Assembly (NCBI RefSeq): GCF_016757735.1
Contig: NZ_CP068439.1
Span: forward strand, 3,126,001 to 3,190,000
DNA from: Aequorivita iocasae
GTDB lineage: Bacteria; Bacteroidota; Bacteroidia; Flavobacteriales; Flavobacteriaceae
Direction: 5' to 3'
Length of the DNA stretch: 64,000 bases
Shown: positions 35,801 through 46,400 of the stretch, in pieces
Numbering within the stretch: position 1 is the stretch's first letter
How the letters are laid out: the number at the start of each line of letters is the position of its first letter
The notes under the pieces: generated by a model
What the model was told of the DNA's origin: nothing
What the model saw: the letters and a program-made list of their open reading frames with translations, nothing else
Database searches by the model: none
Made by a program: the position numbers and the translations under genes

Positions 35801-37529
35801 CAGGCACTGTGCGCGATCAGCGTGGATGTCTATGGGGAGGACATGGACCCCGACGCCTTCGACGCATACCTCAGGTCCCTCTCCTATATCGCCGATGACA
35901 TTCCCGAAAACGATATTACCCAAACCAACAAGGAACTGCTCACAAACACGATCCGTTTAAGGGATCCCTACTTCAATACGGCACTGATCAATGAATCCGG
36001 AACTTCCCTAAAGGATTATAGAAACGGCATAATCAATGATGCCCTCACCGTCCACTATGAAAGCTTTGAGGATGACGAACTATTGGTATATGCCTATAAG
36101 ATATCGATGTGCAACGGCATATCCGAATGTGAAAACCCATCGTCACCAATTACCCTGAACGATGTGGTCTCCGATATGAACCCGGCCAGTTCTACCCTTA
36201 CCGAGGAACAAAAGCAGAAGATCTGGAACAACTACGTCACCGCCTATATAAGCCTCAAGGAAAAGATCAAGTACGTCTTCCTGAACATCTACGCCAAGGA
36301 GGAGGGCTGCTACAACGGATGCATCGGCGGGGACGAGAGCACATCCATCACCAATGTGCTCGCCGCCTACGAGGGAACCATACTGGACGATATCGCGGAC
36401 CATATCGCGGACGTGGAGGACGACGTCCCCCAGTTCTGCGACCAGGCGGGCGCGGGGGCCTATGCCGAAAAGACAAAGCGATTTATACCCATCGACCTAC
36501 AGTACGACTCCGGGATGGACCCCGGCGACGCCATCGAGGACATGGAGGGGGACAATGATTACATTAACTGGATCCTCACCGGGAACTGCCCGCTGCTGGC
36601 AGACCTTGACGCGTTCCTCAAGGGGTACCTCACCGAGACCGGCGGGGCCGGGACCTTCCTGCCCCCCGTGGGCACCAGGGATGCCGGCAACTACCTCTCC
36701 CCGGACCTCTTTACCGCCCTGGGGGGAACCATCGACCCCCCTCCCGCATCCATCTCCTTTACGGGCGCGGTGGGCAGCGGCGCAAGTGTCCTGAACATAG
36801 ACATCACCGAGGACGTCCTTCTCGACGACACCATCATTATCGATGCGGGCGCCTACAGCTGGTCCGACTACACCACGGGCATCGCCCCCACGGGAAGCCA
36901 GTGGAGGATCCTGGGAACCTCGCAGATGTTCTACCAAAGCTATGACGAAATTACACAGCGCTTCAGCTTCCAGTTCGTGGCCCAGCTCCAGACGGGGGCA
37001 AACGGCTTTCAGGAGGCGGTGTTCAGCGGAACCACCATCGCCCCAATCGGGGAGTGCGGGACCTTTGATGACGGACTGGGAGAGGTGCTCGACGAGCAGA
37101 TGAGCGACCCGGACAGCGAGTACGGCTGTACCAGACAGGCAAGGTTCAACCGCGACTTCATCGCGCTGCTCAACGCACTTAGGGACGCGGGGCAGCTGAA
37201 CAATACCTCCGGATATGTGCTGGCCAACCTGCCGGGGGGCGAGTACGGACAGAGCTTCCTGCCAGAGTTCCTGGACGACGACAGCGCCGGCTCCACAACC
37301 TGGACCTTCAACGGGACCGACACCTATACGATAGACTCAGCCCCAAACCCAGTGGTACTGATAACAGCGGCCGACCTGGCCGGGGCCTCCATCGCAAACT
37401 TCGAGACCTTCCACTTCGACCAGACGTCCACATCCTCGGACTCCGTGACACTGTACCATACCGATACCAACGGCGCACTAAAAGAGATGCAGGCAAACTT
37501 TACACCCGGACTGCCTTACTCCTGCTGTG
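32864..37529 (+). repeat. Block A of RHS duplication, copy 1 (GC-rich)
   Basis: This 4666-bp block corresponds to 43477-48142 at constant offset 10613, with no difference found in the parts compared by eye. It encodes residues 1-1555 of both RHS proteins. It is strongly GC-rich (Gly/Asp/Ala codons ending in C or G), apart from milder AT-leaning patches at about 35140-35330 and 35890-36170 shared by both copies. It ends abruptly within ...PYSCC, after which both copies turn AT-rich. Confidence 0.92.
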
Positions 37530-40500
37530 ATGGAATTCCTTTTGAATTATATTTTACTTTTTATAAACAAAATAATCGATTTTGTGCTTTACCAAATGGA
37601 GGCACTAGAAGTTGGTTTAACTATGTCTATTTTACTCCTAAAGTAAATTTTAATAAAAATCAACCAATTGAATTTAATTTCAGTGTTGATTTTGATCAAG
37701 GTTTTATTAGAGATCCTTCAGGATATAATCCAACGATTATTATTAATAATGTAGAATATTCATTTGATAATGAAAATTTACGATTTGATACCTATGATAC
37801 GTGTAGTGATGCTAATAATACCCACTATCCTCCAAAAAACAGATTAAAATGGTTAAACTTTGGCTCCTATAATGCTGATTATAAAATTTTTAATTTAAAT
37901 TATAATATAAATGGGACAACGAGAAATTTTGAGATGGACGAAGGGGTCGGAAATCCCGTCTCCACAGATCTTCAAAAATCCATGGTATTAAATGGATCAG
38001 CACAATGGATAACTGATCCTAATCTAGGAGTTGGGCTATCTCTTCAAAATAGAGGAGGATCTAACGTGGAATGGCATGATCATCCCGAACTCATATTTGA
38101 AGATGGAGGAACAGTAGCTATGTCCGCAACTATAATGCTTACTAGTGATAATCTGAATGGATACTATTATAACGATCCAGGTGCAACAATGATTCAGATT
38201 GACCACGAACCAGTAGCAGATCCTTCAAAAATGTACAGTATAGCTCTATTAACTCGGAGTATTCAACCACCCTGTGAGACATGTATACCTCAAACAGTTC
38301 CACCTGTTAGTTGTACTATTGAATACGATAATTTTATCAATTTTTTAGCATTAGAATCAGGAACAAGTAATTCCACAAGAATTGTTGGTTATACACTCCC
38401 TCCAACCTTAACCTTAGAAAATTTTTGCAAATTCAATTATGCATATTTAGTGGATTCGTATATAGAATATAATAATATTCTAAACATTCTGAATACTGAT
38501 AATAATCATTTCTTATCTATTGCTGAGTTCGGTGATACTGATCTAAATTATGGATATAATGATATTGTTGCTGTTATTAATGCCTATCGTAATTCTCCTG
38601 AATTTCATACCCATACCTGGAAAGATTATGTTAATGACATTTATCTCTCAACCCGTTTTATCTGCCCGCCCGCTCCGTTGCTCCCCGGGGAGTATACGGT
38701 TGACCCGAACGACGGCTGCCTGGAGCAGCTGCTGAGCATCTCGGACACCTATGAGGAGGAGGCCTACAACAACTATCTGGGCCAGCTGGTGGAGGAGTTC
38801 CGCGAGGGGTACATCGACTCCGCGATTTCGGGCGTCATCGAGACCCTGGACATGTCCTATGCCGACAAGGAGTACCAGTACACCCTCTACTACTACGACC
38901 AGGCCGGCAACCTGGCCCAGACGGTGTCCCCCGAGGGGGCCGACCGCCTGGACATCAACGACCAGGCCACCAACGACGCCATTGACGCCTTCCGTGCGCA
39001 GCAGCAGGGGCCCGGCGAGGCCCCGGAGCTCCTGCCCGCCCACAAGCTAAAAACGACTTACAAGTACAATTCTTTGAACCAGCTCATCTGGCAGCAGACC
39101 CCCGACGGGGGGCGCAGCTGGTTCGCCTATGACGAGCTGGGCAGGATCATAGCCTCCCAGGACGAGCGGCAGAACACCGACGAGGGGATCCCCTTCCCCT
39201 ACCTGACCTATGTGCTCGAGCCCAACGTACATGAGGACCCGGCCGGCACACTGGTTAAGATGAACACAGGGTGGAGCGGCGCCGGAGGCAAGAGCATCGA
39301 AAAGATCTCGGGCGACGGCTATGTCTCCAGGATGGTCCTGGGGGACCAGGGCGAGAGCAACGATGTCATCCTCGGGCTCAGCTACAGTGCCGCGATCGGC
39401 ATAGAGCCCTCGGTGCTCAACAGGGTCAAGTACGGCATCTATACCTATAGCGCGCTGGGCGCCGACAGGGTCGCCGTGTACCAGCAGGGCACCAGCCTCC
39501 CGCTGATCCCAGGGGTCTCCGACCTCTACTCCGAGGGGGACATCCTCAAGGTGGAGCGCCTCGACGGGCAGATAAACTTCTACAGGAACTCCGAGCTCCT
39601 GAAGACCGTGGCCGAGAGCAACCCCACACTTCCCATGATCGCCGATTTTGGCCTCAGGAACAACGGCAACAAGATATTCGACATACGGCTGGTCCAGTAC
39701 AACGGCGACGAGAAGAAAGAGTTCTTCAGCTATACAACCTACGACGGCCTGGGGCGCATCCGCGAGGCCGGGGAGTTCAGGGCCGACGTGGACCTCTACG
39801 AGATATCGGAGGAGGGAAGGCTGATTGGCTATAGCGGGGCCCCAGGGCCCGTGAACGGCTTCAACTTCGTGCACGGCTCCCGCTCGGAGATCACAAGGAC
39901 CTATTACGACGGCAAGGTGGAGCTCCCCAGGTCCATCACGGGCATTTCCAACCCCCCGGAGTACTCCGATGCCCTGTTCGGGGACTTCTCCGCCCACAAC
40001 GCCAGGAACAGGGTCACCGGGATCCTGTACTATAGCGACATCGTCGGGGACTCCGCCGGAACGGCGACCAGCAACGAGTTCGACCACGGCACCTTCTACA
40101 GCTATGACGCCCACGGGAACGTGCGCGAGCTCATCCATTATATTCCGGAACTGTACTTTCCCAACGCGGACGAGCTGCACGTAAAGCGGATAAGGTACCA
40201 GTACGACCTTATCAGCGGCAACGTCGAGCGGGTCGCCTACCAGGAGGGCAAGCCCGACCAGTTCTTCCACCGCTACTCCTATGACGCCGACAACAGGATC
40301 GTCACGGCACAGACCTCCTCCAGCGGGCTGATATGGGAGAACGAGGCGCAGTACGACTACTATGCCCACGGGCCCCTGGCACGCGCCCAGATCGGGGACA
40401 AAAAGGTACAGGGGCTCGACTACGTCTACACCCTCCAGGGGTGGCTCAAGAGCGTGAACGCCGAGGACCTCAGGTTCGTGGCCAACGACCCGGGCAAGGA

Positions 40501-42604
40501 CGGCACCGTCCCCACCGCCAAGGACGCGATGGGCTACTCCCTGGCATACTATGACGGCGACTACACCGCGGCGCACCCGGCCTCCTACCTGGCGCTGTCC
40601 GTATCCACCGACCCGGCCGTGCCCGCCAGTACGAAAGATCTATACAACGGAAACATCAAGCAGATGGCCACCGCGCTCAGGGAGTCCCACACCCTGCTCA
40701 AGCCCCTACAGTCCAACCGCTACGGCTACGACCAACTGAACCGGATAAAGGCCATGGAATCCTCCTCCATTACGCCCGCCGCCATAAGGGAGAGCTACGG
40801 CACCAGCTACAGCTACGACAGGAACGGGAACCTGGACAGCCTCGTGCGCAGGGTACTGAACACCAACCCCGCCATCAACGGGGGACAGCCCGTGGTCATG
40901 GACGACCTCTCCTACAACTACAGGCCCCACAACAACCAGCTCACCATGGTCAACGATGCCAACAGGGGCATCGCCGAGCTCATCGACTACGGGACCGACC
41001 TCAAGGACCAGGACAGCCAGGTGCCGGGGACCTACAACGTGAACAACCCCGCCACGCACAACTATGTCTACGACAGGACCGGGCAGCTGGTCAAGGACCG
41101 CACCGAGAAACTGGACATCGCCTGGCGCAACGACGGAAAGGTGAAGGAGGTGTCAAAGGATGTAAGCCCGCCTACGGGCGCCAGGATCGTCCAGCTCACA
41201 AGGTTCGAGTACGACGGGCTGGGCAACAGGGTCGCCAAGAAGACGACCGTCACCGCGGACCCCACCGAGAGGGGCACCTACTATATCAGGGACGCACAGG
41301 GCAACGTGATGGCGGTATACGATGCCGAGCTCACACATAACGACGCCGTGTCCGGGGGGATAGCGCTCTCCGAGCACCACATCTACGGCAGCGCAAGGCT
41401 CGGCATGGAGCAGAAGGACCAGACCATATTCAGCACTGCCAACCTTCCCCCGGCCACCGACCTGCTACGGAAGACCGTGGGCGACAAGCGCTTCGAGCTC
41501 GCCAACCACCTGGGCAACGTGCTCGCCGTGGTCTCAGACAAGAAGATACCAACCGTGGCACTGGGAACGCTACAGTTCTTCAGCCCCGACGTAAAAGCGT
41601 ACAATGATTACTACCCCTTCGGGATGCTAATGCCCGGAAGGCACGCGAATACCTCGGACTACCGATACGGGTTCCAGGGACAGGAAATGGACGACGAGAT
41701 CAAGGGGGAGGGGAACTCTATCAACTACAAATACAGAATGCACGACCCGAGGGTCGGAAGGTTCTTTGCCATTGACCCATTGACGCATAATTATCCCCAT
41801 TACTCTCCATATTCTTTTTCAGGAAATAAAGTAATAAATAGGATTGAACTTGAGGGTAAGGAAGATGTGAAGTTGGATTTGCCTTCTCAAGACCTTAACA
41901 TTAGACTAATGGATCAAAGTAGAATTGATGCAATTAGTAAAGAAGAGTATTTAGATATAATGAATGCTCGCGCCACAGTCGCCAAACCTTTCTTTAGATA
42001 CCTTACTCCTATTGAAGATATTTTTGGTCTTGTTTATGGAGGAGATTTTGATGGCTTAGAGTATAATAGATCAGAAGCTGGTTTGTGGGCAGTGCTTGGT
42101 GTCATTCCGGGATCAAAATTTGCAAAAGGAGCAACCATTATAACAAAAAATTCAAAAGTCGCCGTAAGTGCTGTCAAACTATATGACAAGTTACGCAAAG
42201 GAGCAAGCAGAGTTTTAAAGAAAAATATGAAAGAAGCTGGTAAAGTTGTTGAGAACCACGCACACCACATATTGCCGTTAGCTTTAATAAAAGAAAATAA
42301 AGCATTTAAAGAATTAGTAGAAAATGGTTGGGACATAAACCAAGCACTAAACGGAAAAGACCTACCTGCTGGCTTCCACTATAATCACCCTGCATATACG
42401 GATTATGTCAGTGAACAAATTAATGTTTATATCGAAAAGAATGGTTCAAAAAATCTGGAAAAATATATAGAAAAAACCTTAATTCCAGAATTAAATGAGG
42501 CCATTGATGAGGCTTATGATATTTATAAATCCTCAAAAGAGAACCTAAATACTCAATTCAAAGATGTTGTGAAAGCAGTAAAAGGAGCTGCTAAAAAGGA
42601 ATAA
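32864..42604 (+). CDS. RHS polymorphic toxin 1, AHH-nuclease tail (3246 aa)
   Basis: This 3246-residue protein has a signal peptide (about 1-30, ...[11 protein letters not shown]) and a DUF6443-type entry region ([34 protein letters not shown], about 345-375). A block shared with RHS2 covers residues 1-1555, followed by an AT-rich private central domain (1556 to about 1938, lectin/LamG-like features). A second shared block, the RHS/YD-repeat core, covers about 1939-2968 and ends in the RHS core signature DPRVGRFF. A 278-residue private tail follows. The tail has a hydrophobic pre-toxin segment and an AHH-type HNH nuclease (HAHHILPLALI near 3132, GFHYNHPAYTDYV). The likely target is DNA or RNA of competitors. 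An immunity gene follows after 20 bases. Confidence 0.85.
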   Translation: MENARLPKSRPLRPLLSLALLLCLWPCRSQEFSTEVGKTSVQIDAAVGSPALLIDLYDDDQIALPTHDVGPLVLITAQFDTDAAPYEWLAYQIVLNVVPVDANGTGGTPYNVTLNIENNPLAAGGNYVDRAGHKILGSYGAKIRVVSRTITRPGGGIPPAATPPNVSLTARFVTDRYYGIPTAAPTGLTASIPMTGDSGGNSAPKSVLIEWDAVEGALGYELEYTWADNYSPDTQNPALPASAVPLALREFELNNTRISTGGTSFEVPAIYSAGFLVYRVRALNRNLAAISQNYYTDWTSGDGSEAHVSDWDHIAVAPHENLMNWQFQASFAEDGKKKEVASYFDGTLRNRQTVTSINSDAHAIVGEVVYDNQGRPAIEALPAPVLDSDAIKYYPDFNNNTLNAAYTHLDFDWEDPSADCEVLVNGMSTGTGASGYYGPIGTATGTTRDLVPDAQLYPFSQVEYTPDNTGRIRRKGGVGPAHQLGTGHEMEYFYTVPTQEELNRLFGYRVGNVQHYKKNMVVDPNGQVSISYLDPQGRTIATALAGDAPTNLEGLDDEGAGSGLHSTVTVDLLNKVPPTQTDTDLDNNDRYSSGRYGPLEDGLRVARQVSVSSSGTSLEFDYTAGLGNSFTACNGFQYPYVLDLSFDLRDDCGNKLAGPVNDTIGVPSTAGTNIPLEYGWDDPLSSGPLGVGTYAVHKDLRINEAALDLYAQDYLQKLKDSLSACYIDPSLFAPSVDTLICLPTDCLECADELGESDTYVLGSLIAFYNNTTFVEFVPSSTIEDVGDIDFTDSPTDINGELLIDRDPGGELDLLVRRFIREWELLIGACQDACTDSVASTCAINGSFLLQDLGQEGQYGNTSDPDDPLSVFNEDNALIRYDGNTWITSGNNWRHPDPNVPYADEYGTRSEIIVVRDADGNPAPEISITPYTGTNPDGSTYEYAYPQDLVNIGDFLAAWQPSWASSLLLYHPEICYLEYSQALCAISVDVYGEDMDPDAFDAYLRSLSYIADDIPENDITQTNKELLTNTIRLRDPYFNTALINESGTSLKDYRNGIINDALTVHYESFEDDELLVYAYKISMCNGISECENPSSPITLNDVVSDMNPASSTLTEEQKQKIWNNYVTAYISLKEKIKYVFLNIYAKEEGCYNGCIGGDESTSITNVLAAYEGTILDDIADHIADVEDDVPQFCDQAGAGAYAEKTKRFIPIDLQYDSGMDPGDAIEDMEGDNDYINWILTGNCPLLADLDAFLKGYLTETGGAGTFLPPVGTRDAGNYLSPDLFTALGGTIDPPPASISFTGAVGSGASVLNIDITEDVLLDDTIIIDAGAYSWSDYTTGIAPTGSQWRILGTSQMFYQSYDEITQRFSFQFVAQLQTGANGFQEAVFSGTTIAPIGECGTFDDGLGEVLDEQMSDPDSEYGCTRQARFNRDFIALLNALRDAGQLNNTSGYVLANLPGGEYGQSFLPEFLDDDSAGSTTWTFNGTDTYTIDSAPNPVVLITAADLAGASIANFETFHFDQTSTSSDSVTLYHTDTNGALKEMQANFTPGLPYSCCDGIPFELYFTFYKQNNRFCALPNGGTRSWFNYVYFTPKVNFNKNQPIEFNFSVDFDQGFIRDPSGYNPTIIINNVEYSFDNENLRFDTYDTCSDANNTHYPPKNRLKWLNFGSYNADYKIFNLNYNINGTTRNFEMDEGVGNPVSTDLQKSMVLNGSAQWITDPNLGVGLSLQNRGGSNVEWHDHPELIFEDGGTVAMSATIMLTSDNLNGYYYNDPGATMIQIDHEPVADPSKMYSIALLTRSIQPPCETCIPQTVPPVSCTIEYDNFINFLALESGTSNSTRIVGYTLPPTLTLENFCKFNYAYLVDSYIEYNNILNILNTDNNHFLSIAEFGDTDLNYGYNDIVAVINAYRNSPEFHTHTWKDYVNDIYLSTRFICPPAPLLPGEYTVDPNDGCLEQLLSISDTYEEEAYNNYLGQLVEEFREGYIDSAISGVIETLDMSYADKEYQYTLYYYDQAGNLAQTVSPEGADRLDINDQATNDAIDAFRAQQQGPGEAPELLPAHKLKTTYKYNSLNQLIWQQTPDGGRSWFAYDELGRIIASQDERQNTDEGIPFPYLTYVLEPNVHEDPAGTLVKMNTGWSGAGGKSIEKISGDGYVSRMVLGDQGESNDVILGLSYSAAIGIEPSVLNRVKYGIYTYSALGADRVAVYQQGTSLPLIPGVSDLYSEGDILKVERLDGQINFYRNSELLKTVAESNPTLPMIADFGLRNNGNKIFDIRLVQYNGDEKKEFFSYTTYDGLGRIREAGEFRADVDLYEISEEGRLIGYSGAPGPVNGFNFVHGSRSEITRTYYDGKVELPRSITGISNPPEYSDALFGDFSAHNARNRVTGILYYSDIVGDSAGTATSNEFDHGTFYSYDAHGNVRELIHYIPELYFPNADELHVKRIRYQYDLISGNVERVAYQEGKPDQFFHRYSYDADNRIVTAQTSSSGLIWENEAQYDYYAHGPLARAQIGDKKVQGLDYVYTLQGWLKSVNAEDLRFVANDPGKDGTVPTAKDAMGYSLAYYDGDYTAAHPASYLALSVSTDPAVPASTKDLYNGNIKQMATALRESHTLLKPLQSNRYGYDQLNRIKAMESSSITPAAIRESYGTSYSYDRNGNLDSLVRRVLNTNPAINGGQPVVMDDLSYNYRPHNNQLTMVNDANRGIAELIDYGTDLKDQDSQVPGTYNVNNPATHNYVYDRTGQLVKDRTEKLDIAWRNDGKVKEVSKDVSPPTGARIVQLTRFEYDGLGNRVAKKTTVTADPTERGTYYIRDAQGNVMAVYDAELTHNDAVSGGIALSEHHIYGSARLGMEQKDQTIFSTANLPPATDLLRKTVGDKRFELANHLGNVLAVVSDKKIPTVALGTLQFFSPDVKAYNDYYPFGMLMPGRHANTSDYRYGFQGQEMDDEIKGEGNSINYKYRMHDPRVGRFFAIDPLTHNYPHYSPYSFSGNKVINRIELEGKEDVKLDLPSQDLNIRLMDQSRIDAISKEEYLDIMNARATVAKPFFRYLTPIEDIFGLVYGGDFDGLEYNRSEAGLWAVLGVIPGSKFAKGATIITKNSKVAVSAVKLYDKLRKGASRVLKKNMKEAGKVVENHAHHILPLALIKENKAFKELVENGWDINQALNGKDLPAGFHYNHPAYTDYVSEQINVYIEKNGSKNLEKYIEKTLIPELNEAIDEAYDIYKSSKENLNTQFKDVVKAVKGAAKKE
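38678..41767 (+). repeat. Block B of RHS duplication, copy 1 (GC-rich core)
   Basis: This 3090-bp block corresponds to 49906-52995 at offset 11228 and encodes the YD-repeat core. Only isolated base changes were seen (ggctgcctg versus ggctgcgtg; aactatctg versus aactacctg). It ends in the RHS core signature, just before the toxin tails diverge. GC-rich throughout. Confidence 0.92.
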
Positions 42605-42624
42605 TTAAAGAATTAGTTAATAAG

Positions 42625-43308
42625 ATGAACTTTTTTAGTTTTTTTAATGAGACAGATGTTGACAAAGTTGGAAATTTAGAAGGAAGCCAATCATACTTAG
42701 TGAATGATTCATATGAAACGTTACCACATAAAAACCTATATAAACCAGTCAACATTTCGAAAATAGAAGCAGTTATTGAAGAAAATGCAATTATTACGGA
42801 TGTAATATCCTTAGGTAATTTGTCATTAAAAGGAATTATGGTGAACAAAAAATTTAAGGCTATTGTTGAAAAATATAAACTAAAAGACATTCAATTTGTT
42901 CCAGTAAATTTTTTAAACAAGACTGATGTCCAAGAATATTTTTTCATGTTTTTCAATTCGGATTTAACTCATTTTATTGATTATGATAAAACCAAATTTG
43001 TAATCCAAAAAAAGTCTTTATTTAAAGATAATGCAATCCAAACCTCAGTTGAAATCAATAAAAATAATCGTAATGACTTGATTGAATTAGATCGAGAATA
43101 TGCAGGAAGTATAAAGTATTCAATATTAACAAAAAATGGCGAGTATTATTTTAATACTGCTTTTGATTATGACGTTTTTCGAATAGGTCATTTTAACTTA
43201 AGATTTTATTTTTCAGAAGGTTTAAAAGAAGTGTTAATAAATAGCGGTTTAACAGGTTTTTATTTCTCAGACTTACCAGTAGTAATTTACTCAAATAAAG
43301 GAGAATAA
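42625..43308 (+). CDS. Probable immunity protein for RHS1 AHH nuclease
   Basis: This 227-residue cytoplasmic protein has no signal or membrane segment and mixed alpha/beta composition; the pattern (SLGNLSLKGIMVNKKFKAIVEKYKLKDIQFVPV ... YFFMFFNSDLTHFIDYDKTKFV) resembles the Imm11/Imm43 (DUF1629-like) immunity families. It starts 20 bases after the RHS1 stop on the same strand, the standard place of a cognate immunity gene. It is AT-rich like the toxin tail, and unlike the shared RHS blocks, as expected if tail and immunity gene move together. The family name is tentative; the role rests mainly on position. Confidence 0.7.
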   Translation: MNFFSFFNETDVDKVGNLEGSQSYLVNDSYETLPHKNLYKPVNISKIEAVIEENAIITDVISLGNLSLKGIMVNKKFKAIVEKYKLKDIQFVPVNFLNKTDVQEYFFMFFNSDLTHFIDYDKTKFVIQKKSLFKDNAIQTSVEINKNNRNDLIELDREYAGSIKYSILTKNGEYYFNTAFDYDVFRIGHFNLRFYFSEGLKEVLINSGLTGFYFSDLPVVIYSNKGE

Positions 43309-43458
43309 AATAGTGACCATATAGTTAATTAATATTTGAGACGTATTATTAAATCTTCAGATGAAAAACACACTGTTAATCAGATAACACTTTTAAGAAT
43401 TTGTAAATTTATAAGAGTCTTATTATAAATAAGATAAGATAGTACTCCTTTTTCACCT

Positions 43459-43475
43459 TACAATCAAACCCAATA
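43459..43475 (+). repeat. 17-bp duplication-boundary repeat before RHS2
   Basis: The sequence tacaatcaaacccaata, also at 32844-32860 (end of the upstream 240-aa gene), lies 1-3 bases before both RHS start codons. It marks the left edge of the duplication that made RHS2 from RHS1. The rest of the 168-base gap between immunity gene and RHS2 shows no gene. Confidence 0.7.
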
Positions 43476-43476
43476 T

Positions 43477-46400
43477 ATGGAAAACGCCCGCCTCCCGAAG
43501 TCCCGTCCCCTTCGCCCGCTCCTCTCGCTGGCCCTTTTGCTGTGCCTGTGGCCCTGCCGCTCGCAGGAGTTCTCCACGGAGGTTGGCAAGACCTCTGTCC
43601 AGATCGATGCCGCGGTGGGGTCCCCCGCCCTGTTGATCGACCTCTACGACGACGACCAGATCGCGCTTCCCACACACGACGTCGGCCCGTTGGTGCTCAT
43701 AACCGCGCAGTTCGACACGGACGCCGCCCCCTACGAGTGGCTCGCCTACCAGATCGTGCTTAACGTGGTCCCGGTGGACGCCAACGGGACCGGCGGGACT
43801 CCCTATAACGTGACCCTCAACATCGAGAACAACCCCCTTGCGGCCGGCGGCAACTACGTCGACAGGGCGGGCCATAAAATTTTGGGGAGCTACGGGGCAA
43901 AGATAAGGGTGGTCTCCAGGACCATCACAAGGCCGGGGGGCGGGATCCCGCCCGCAGCCACGCCCCCGAACGTCTCCCTTACCGCCAGGTTCGTGACCGA
44001 CAGGTACTATGGGATACCCACCGCCGCCCCCACGGGCCTTACCGCCAGCATTCCCATGACCGGGGACAGCGGGGGCAACAGCGCCCCCAAGAGCGTGCTG
44101 ATCGAATGGGACGCGGTCGAGGGCGCCCTGGGCTACGAGCTCGAGTATACCTGGGCCGACAACTATTCGCCCGATACCCAGAACCCGGCCCTCCCCGCCT
44201 CGGCGGTGCCCCTGGCCCTGCGGGAGTTCGAGCTCAACAACACGAGGATCTCGACGGGCGGCACCAGTTTCGAGGTGCCCGCCATCTATTCCGCGGGTTT
44301 CTTGGTCTATCGGGTCCGTGCCCTCAACAGGAACCTGGCCGCCATCTCCCAGAACTACTACACCGACTGGACCTCCGGCGACGGGAGCGAGGCCCATGTA
44401 AGCGACTGGGACCATATCGCGGTCGCCCCCCACGAGAATCTAATGAACTGGCAGTTCCAGGCCTCCTTTGCCGAGGACGGGAAGAAAAAGGAGGTGGCCA
44501 GCTATTTCGACGGCACCCTGCGCAACCGGCAGACCGTCACCAGCATCAACAGCGACGCCCACGCCATCGTGGGCGAGGTGGTCTACGACAACCAGGGGAG
44601 GCCCGCCATCGAGGCCCTGCCCGCGCCCGTCCTGGACAGCGATGCCATAAAGTACTACCCCGACTTCAACAACAATACCCTCAATGCGGCCTATACCCAC
44701 CTCGATTTCGATTGGGAGGACCCCAGTGCGGACTGTGAGGTACTGGTCAACGGGATGTCCACGGGCACCGGGGCCAGCGGTTATTACGGGCCGATAGGCA
44801 CGGCCACGGGCACCACGCGAGACCTGGTGCCCGATGCCCAGCTCTACCCGTTCTCCCAGGTGGAATATACCCCCGACAATACCGGGCGCATACGCCGCAA
44901 GGGCGGCGTGGGGCCCGCGCACCAGCTCGGGACGGGCCACGAGATGGAATACTTCTATACCGTGCCCACACAGGAGGAGCTCAACAGGCTCTTCGGGTAC
45001 AGGGTGGGCAACGTGCAGCACTACAAGAAGAACATGGTCGTCGACCCCAACGGACAGGTGAGCATCAGCTACCTTGACCCGCAGGGAAGGACCATCGCGA
45101 CCGCCCTGGCCGGGGACGCCCCCACGAACCTGGAGGGGCTCGACGACGAGGGCGCCGGTTCGGGGCTCCATAGCACCGTGACGGTCGACCTGTTGAACAA
45201 GGTGCCCCCTACCCAGACCGATACCGACCTGGACAACAACGACAGGTACAGCAGCGGCCGCTACGGACCGCTCGAGGACGGCCTCCGGGTGGCACGGCAG
45301 GTCTCGGTGTCCTCCAGCGGGACCAGCCTCGAGTTTGACTATACCGCCGGCCTGGGCAACTCCTTCACCGCCTGCAACGGCTTCCAGTACCCCTATGTGC
45401 TCGACCTTTCCTTCGACCTGCGGGACGACTGCGGCAACAAACTGGCGGGGCCCGTGAACGACACCATCGGTGTCCCCAGCACCGCCGGCACGAACATCCC
45501 TCTGGAGTACGGATGGGACGACCCCCTGTCCTCCGGGCCGCTGGGCGTGGGCACCTATGCCGTCCACAAGGACCTGCGCATAAACGAGGCCGCACTGGAC
45601 CTCTACGCCCAGGACTACCTCCAGAAGCTAAAGGACTCCCTGAGCGCCTGCTACATCGATCCCTCCCTCTTCGCGCCAAGCGTCGATACCCTTATCTGCC
45701 TGCCCACCGACTGCTTGGAGTGCGCCGATGAGCTGGGGGAGAGCGATACCTATGTATTGGGTTCCTTGATAGCGTTCTATAACAATACTACCTTTGTTGA
45801 ATTTGTTCCCTCCAGTACCATTGAGGATGTCGGGGACATTGACTTTACGGATTCCCCGACGGATATTAACGGCGAGCTCTTGATAGATAGGGACCCCGGA
45901 GGGGAATTGGATCTATTGGTACGGCGATTCATAAGGGAATGGGAACTCCTGATCGGGGCCTGCCAGGACGCCTGCACCGACAGCGTGGCATCCACCTGTG
46001 CCATCAACGGCTCCTTCCTGCTCCAGGACCTGGGACAGGAGGGCCAGTACGGCAATACCTCCGACCCGGACGACCCCCTGAGCGTGTTCAACGAGGACAA
46101 CGCCCTGATCCGTTACGACGGAAACACGTGGATAACATCCGGCAACAACTGGAGGCACCCAGACCCGAACGTGCCCTATGCCGACGAGTACGGCACGCGC
46201 TCCGAGATAATAGTGGTCAGGGACGCCGATGGAAATCCCGCCCCCGAAATATCGATAACGCCCTACACCGGGACCAACCCCGACGGGAGCACCTATGAGT
46301 ACGCCTACCCGCAGGACCTGGTAAACATCGGCGACTTCCTGGCGGCCTGGCAGCCCAGCTGGGCCAGTTCCCTGCTCCTGTACCACCCGGAGATCTGCTA

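Noticed and set aside
41768-42604. T9SS C-terminal sorting domain on the RHS tails
   Set aside because: The tails end in Lys/Glu-rich helices, without the beta-sandwich and terminal motifs expected of T9SS sorting domains.
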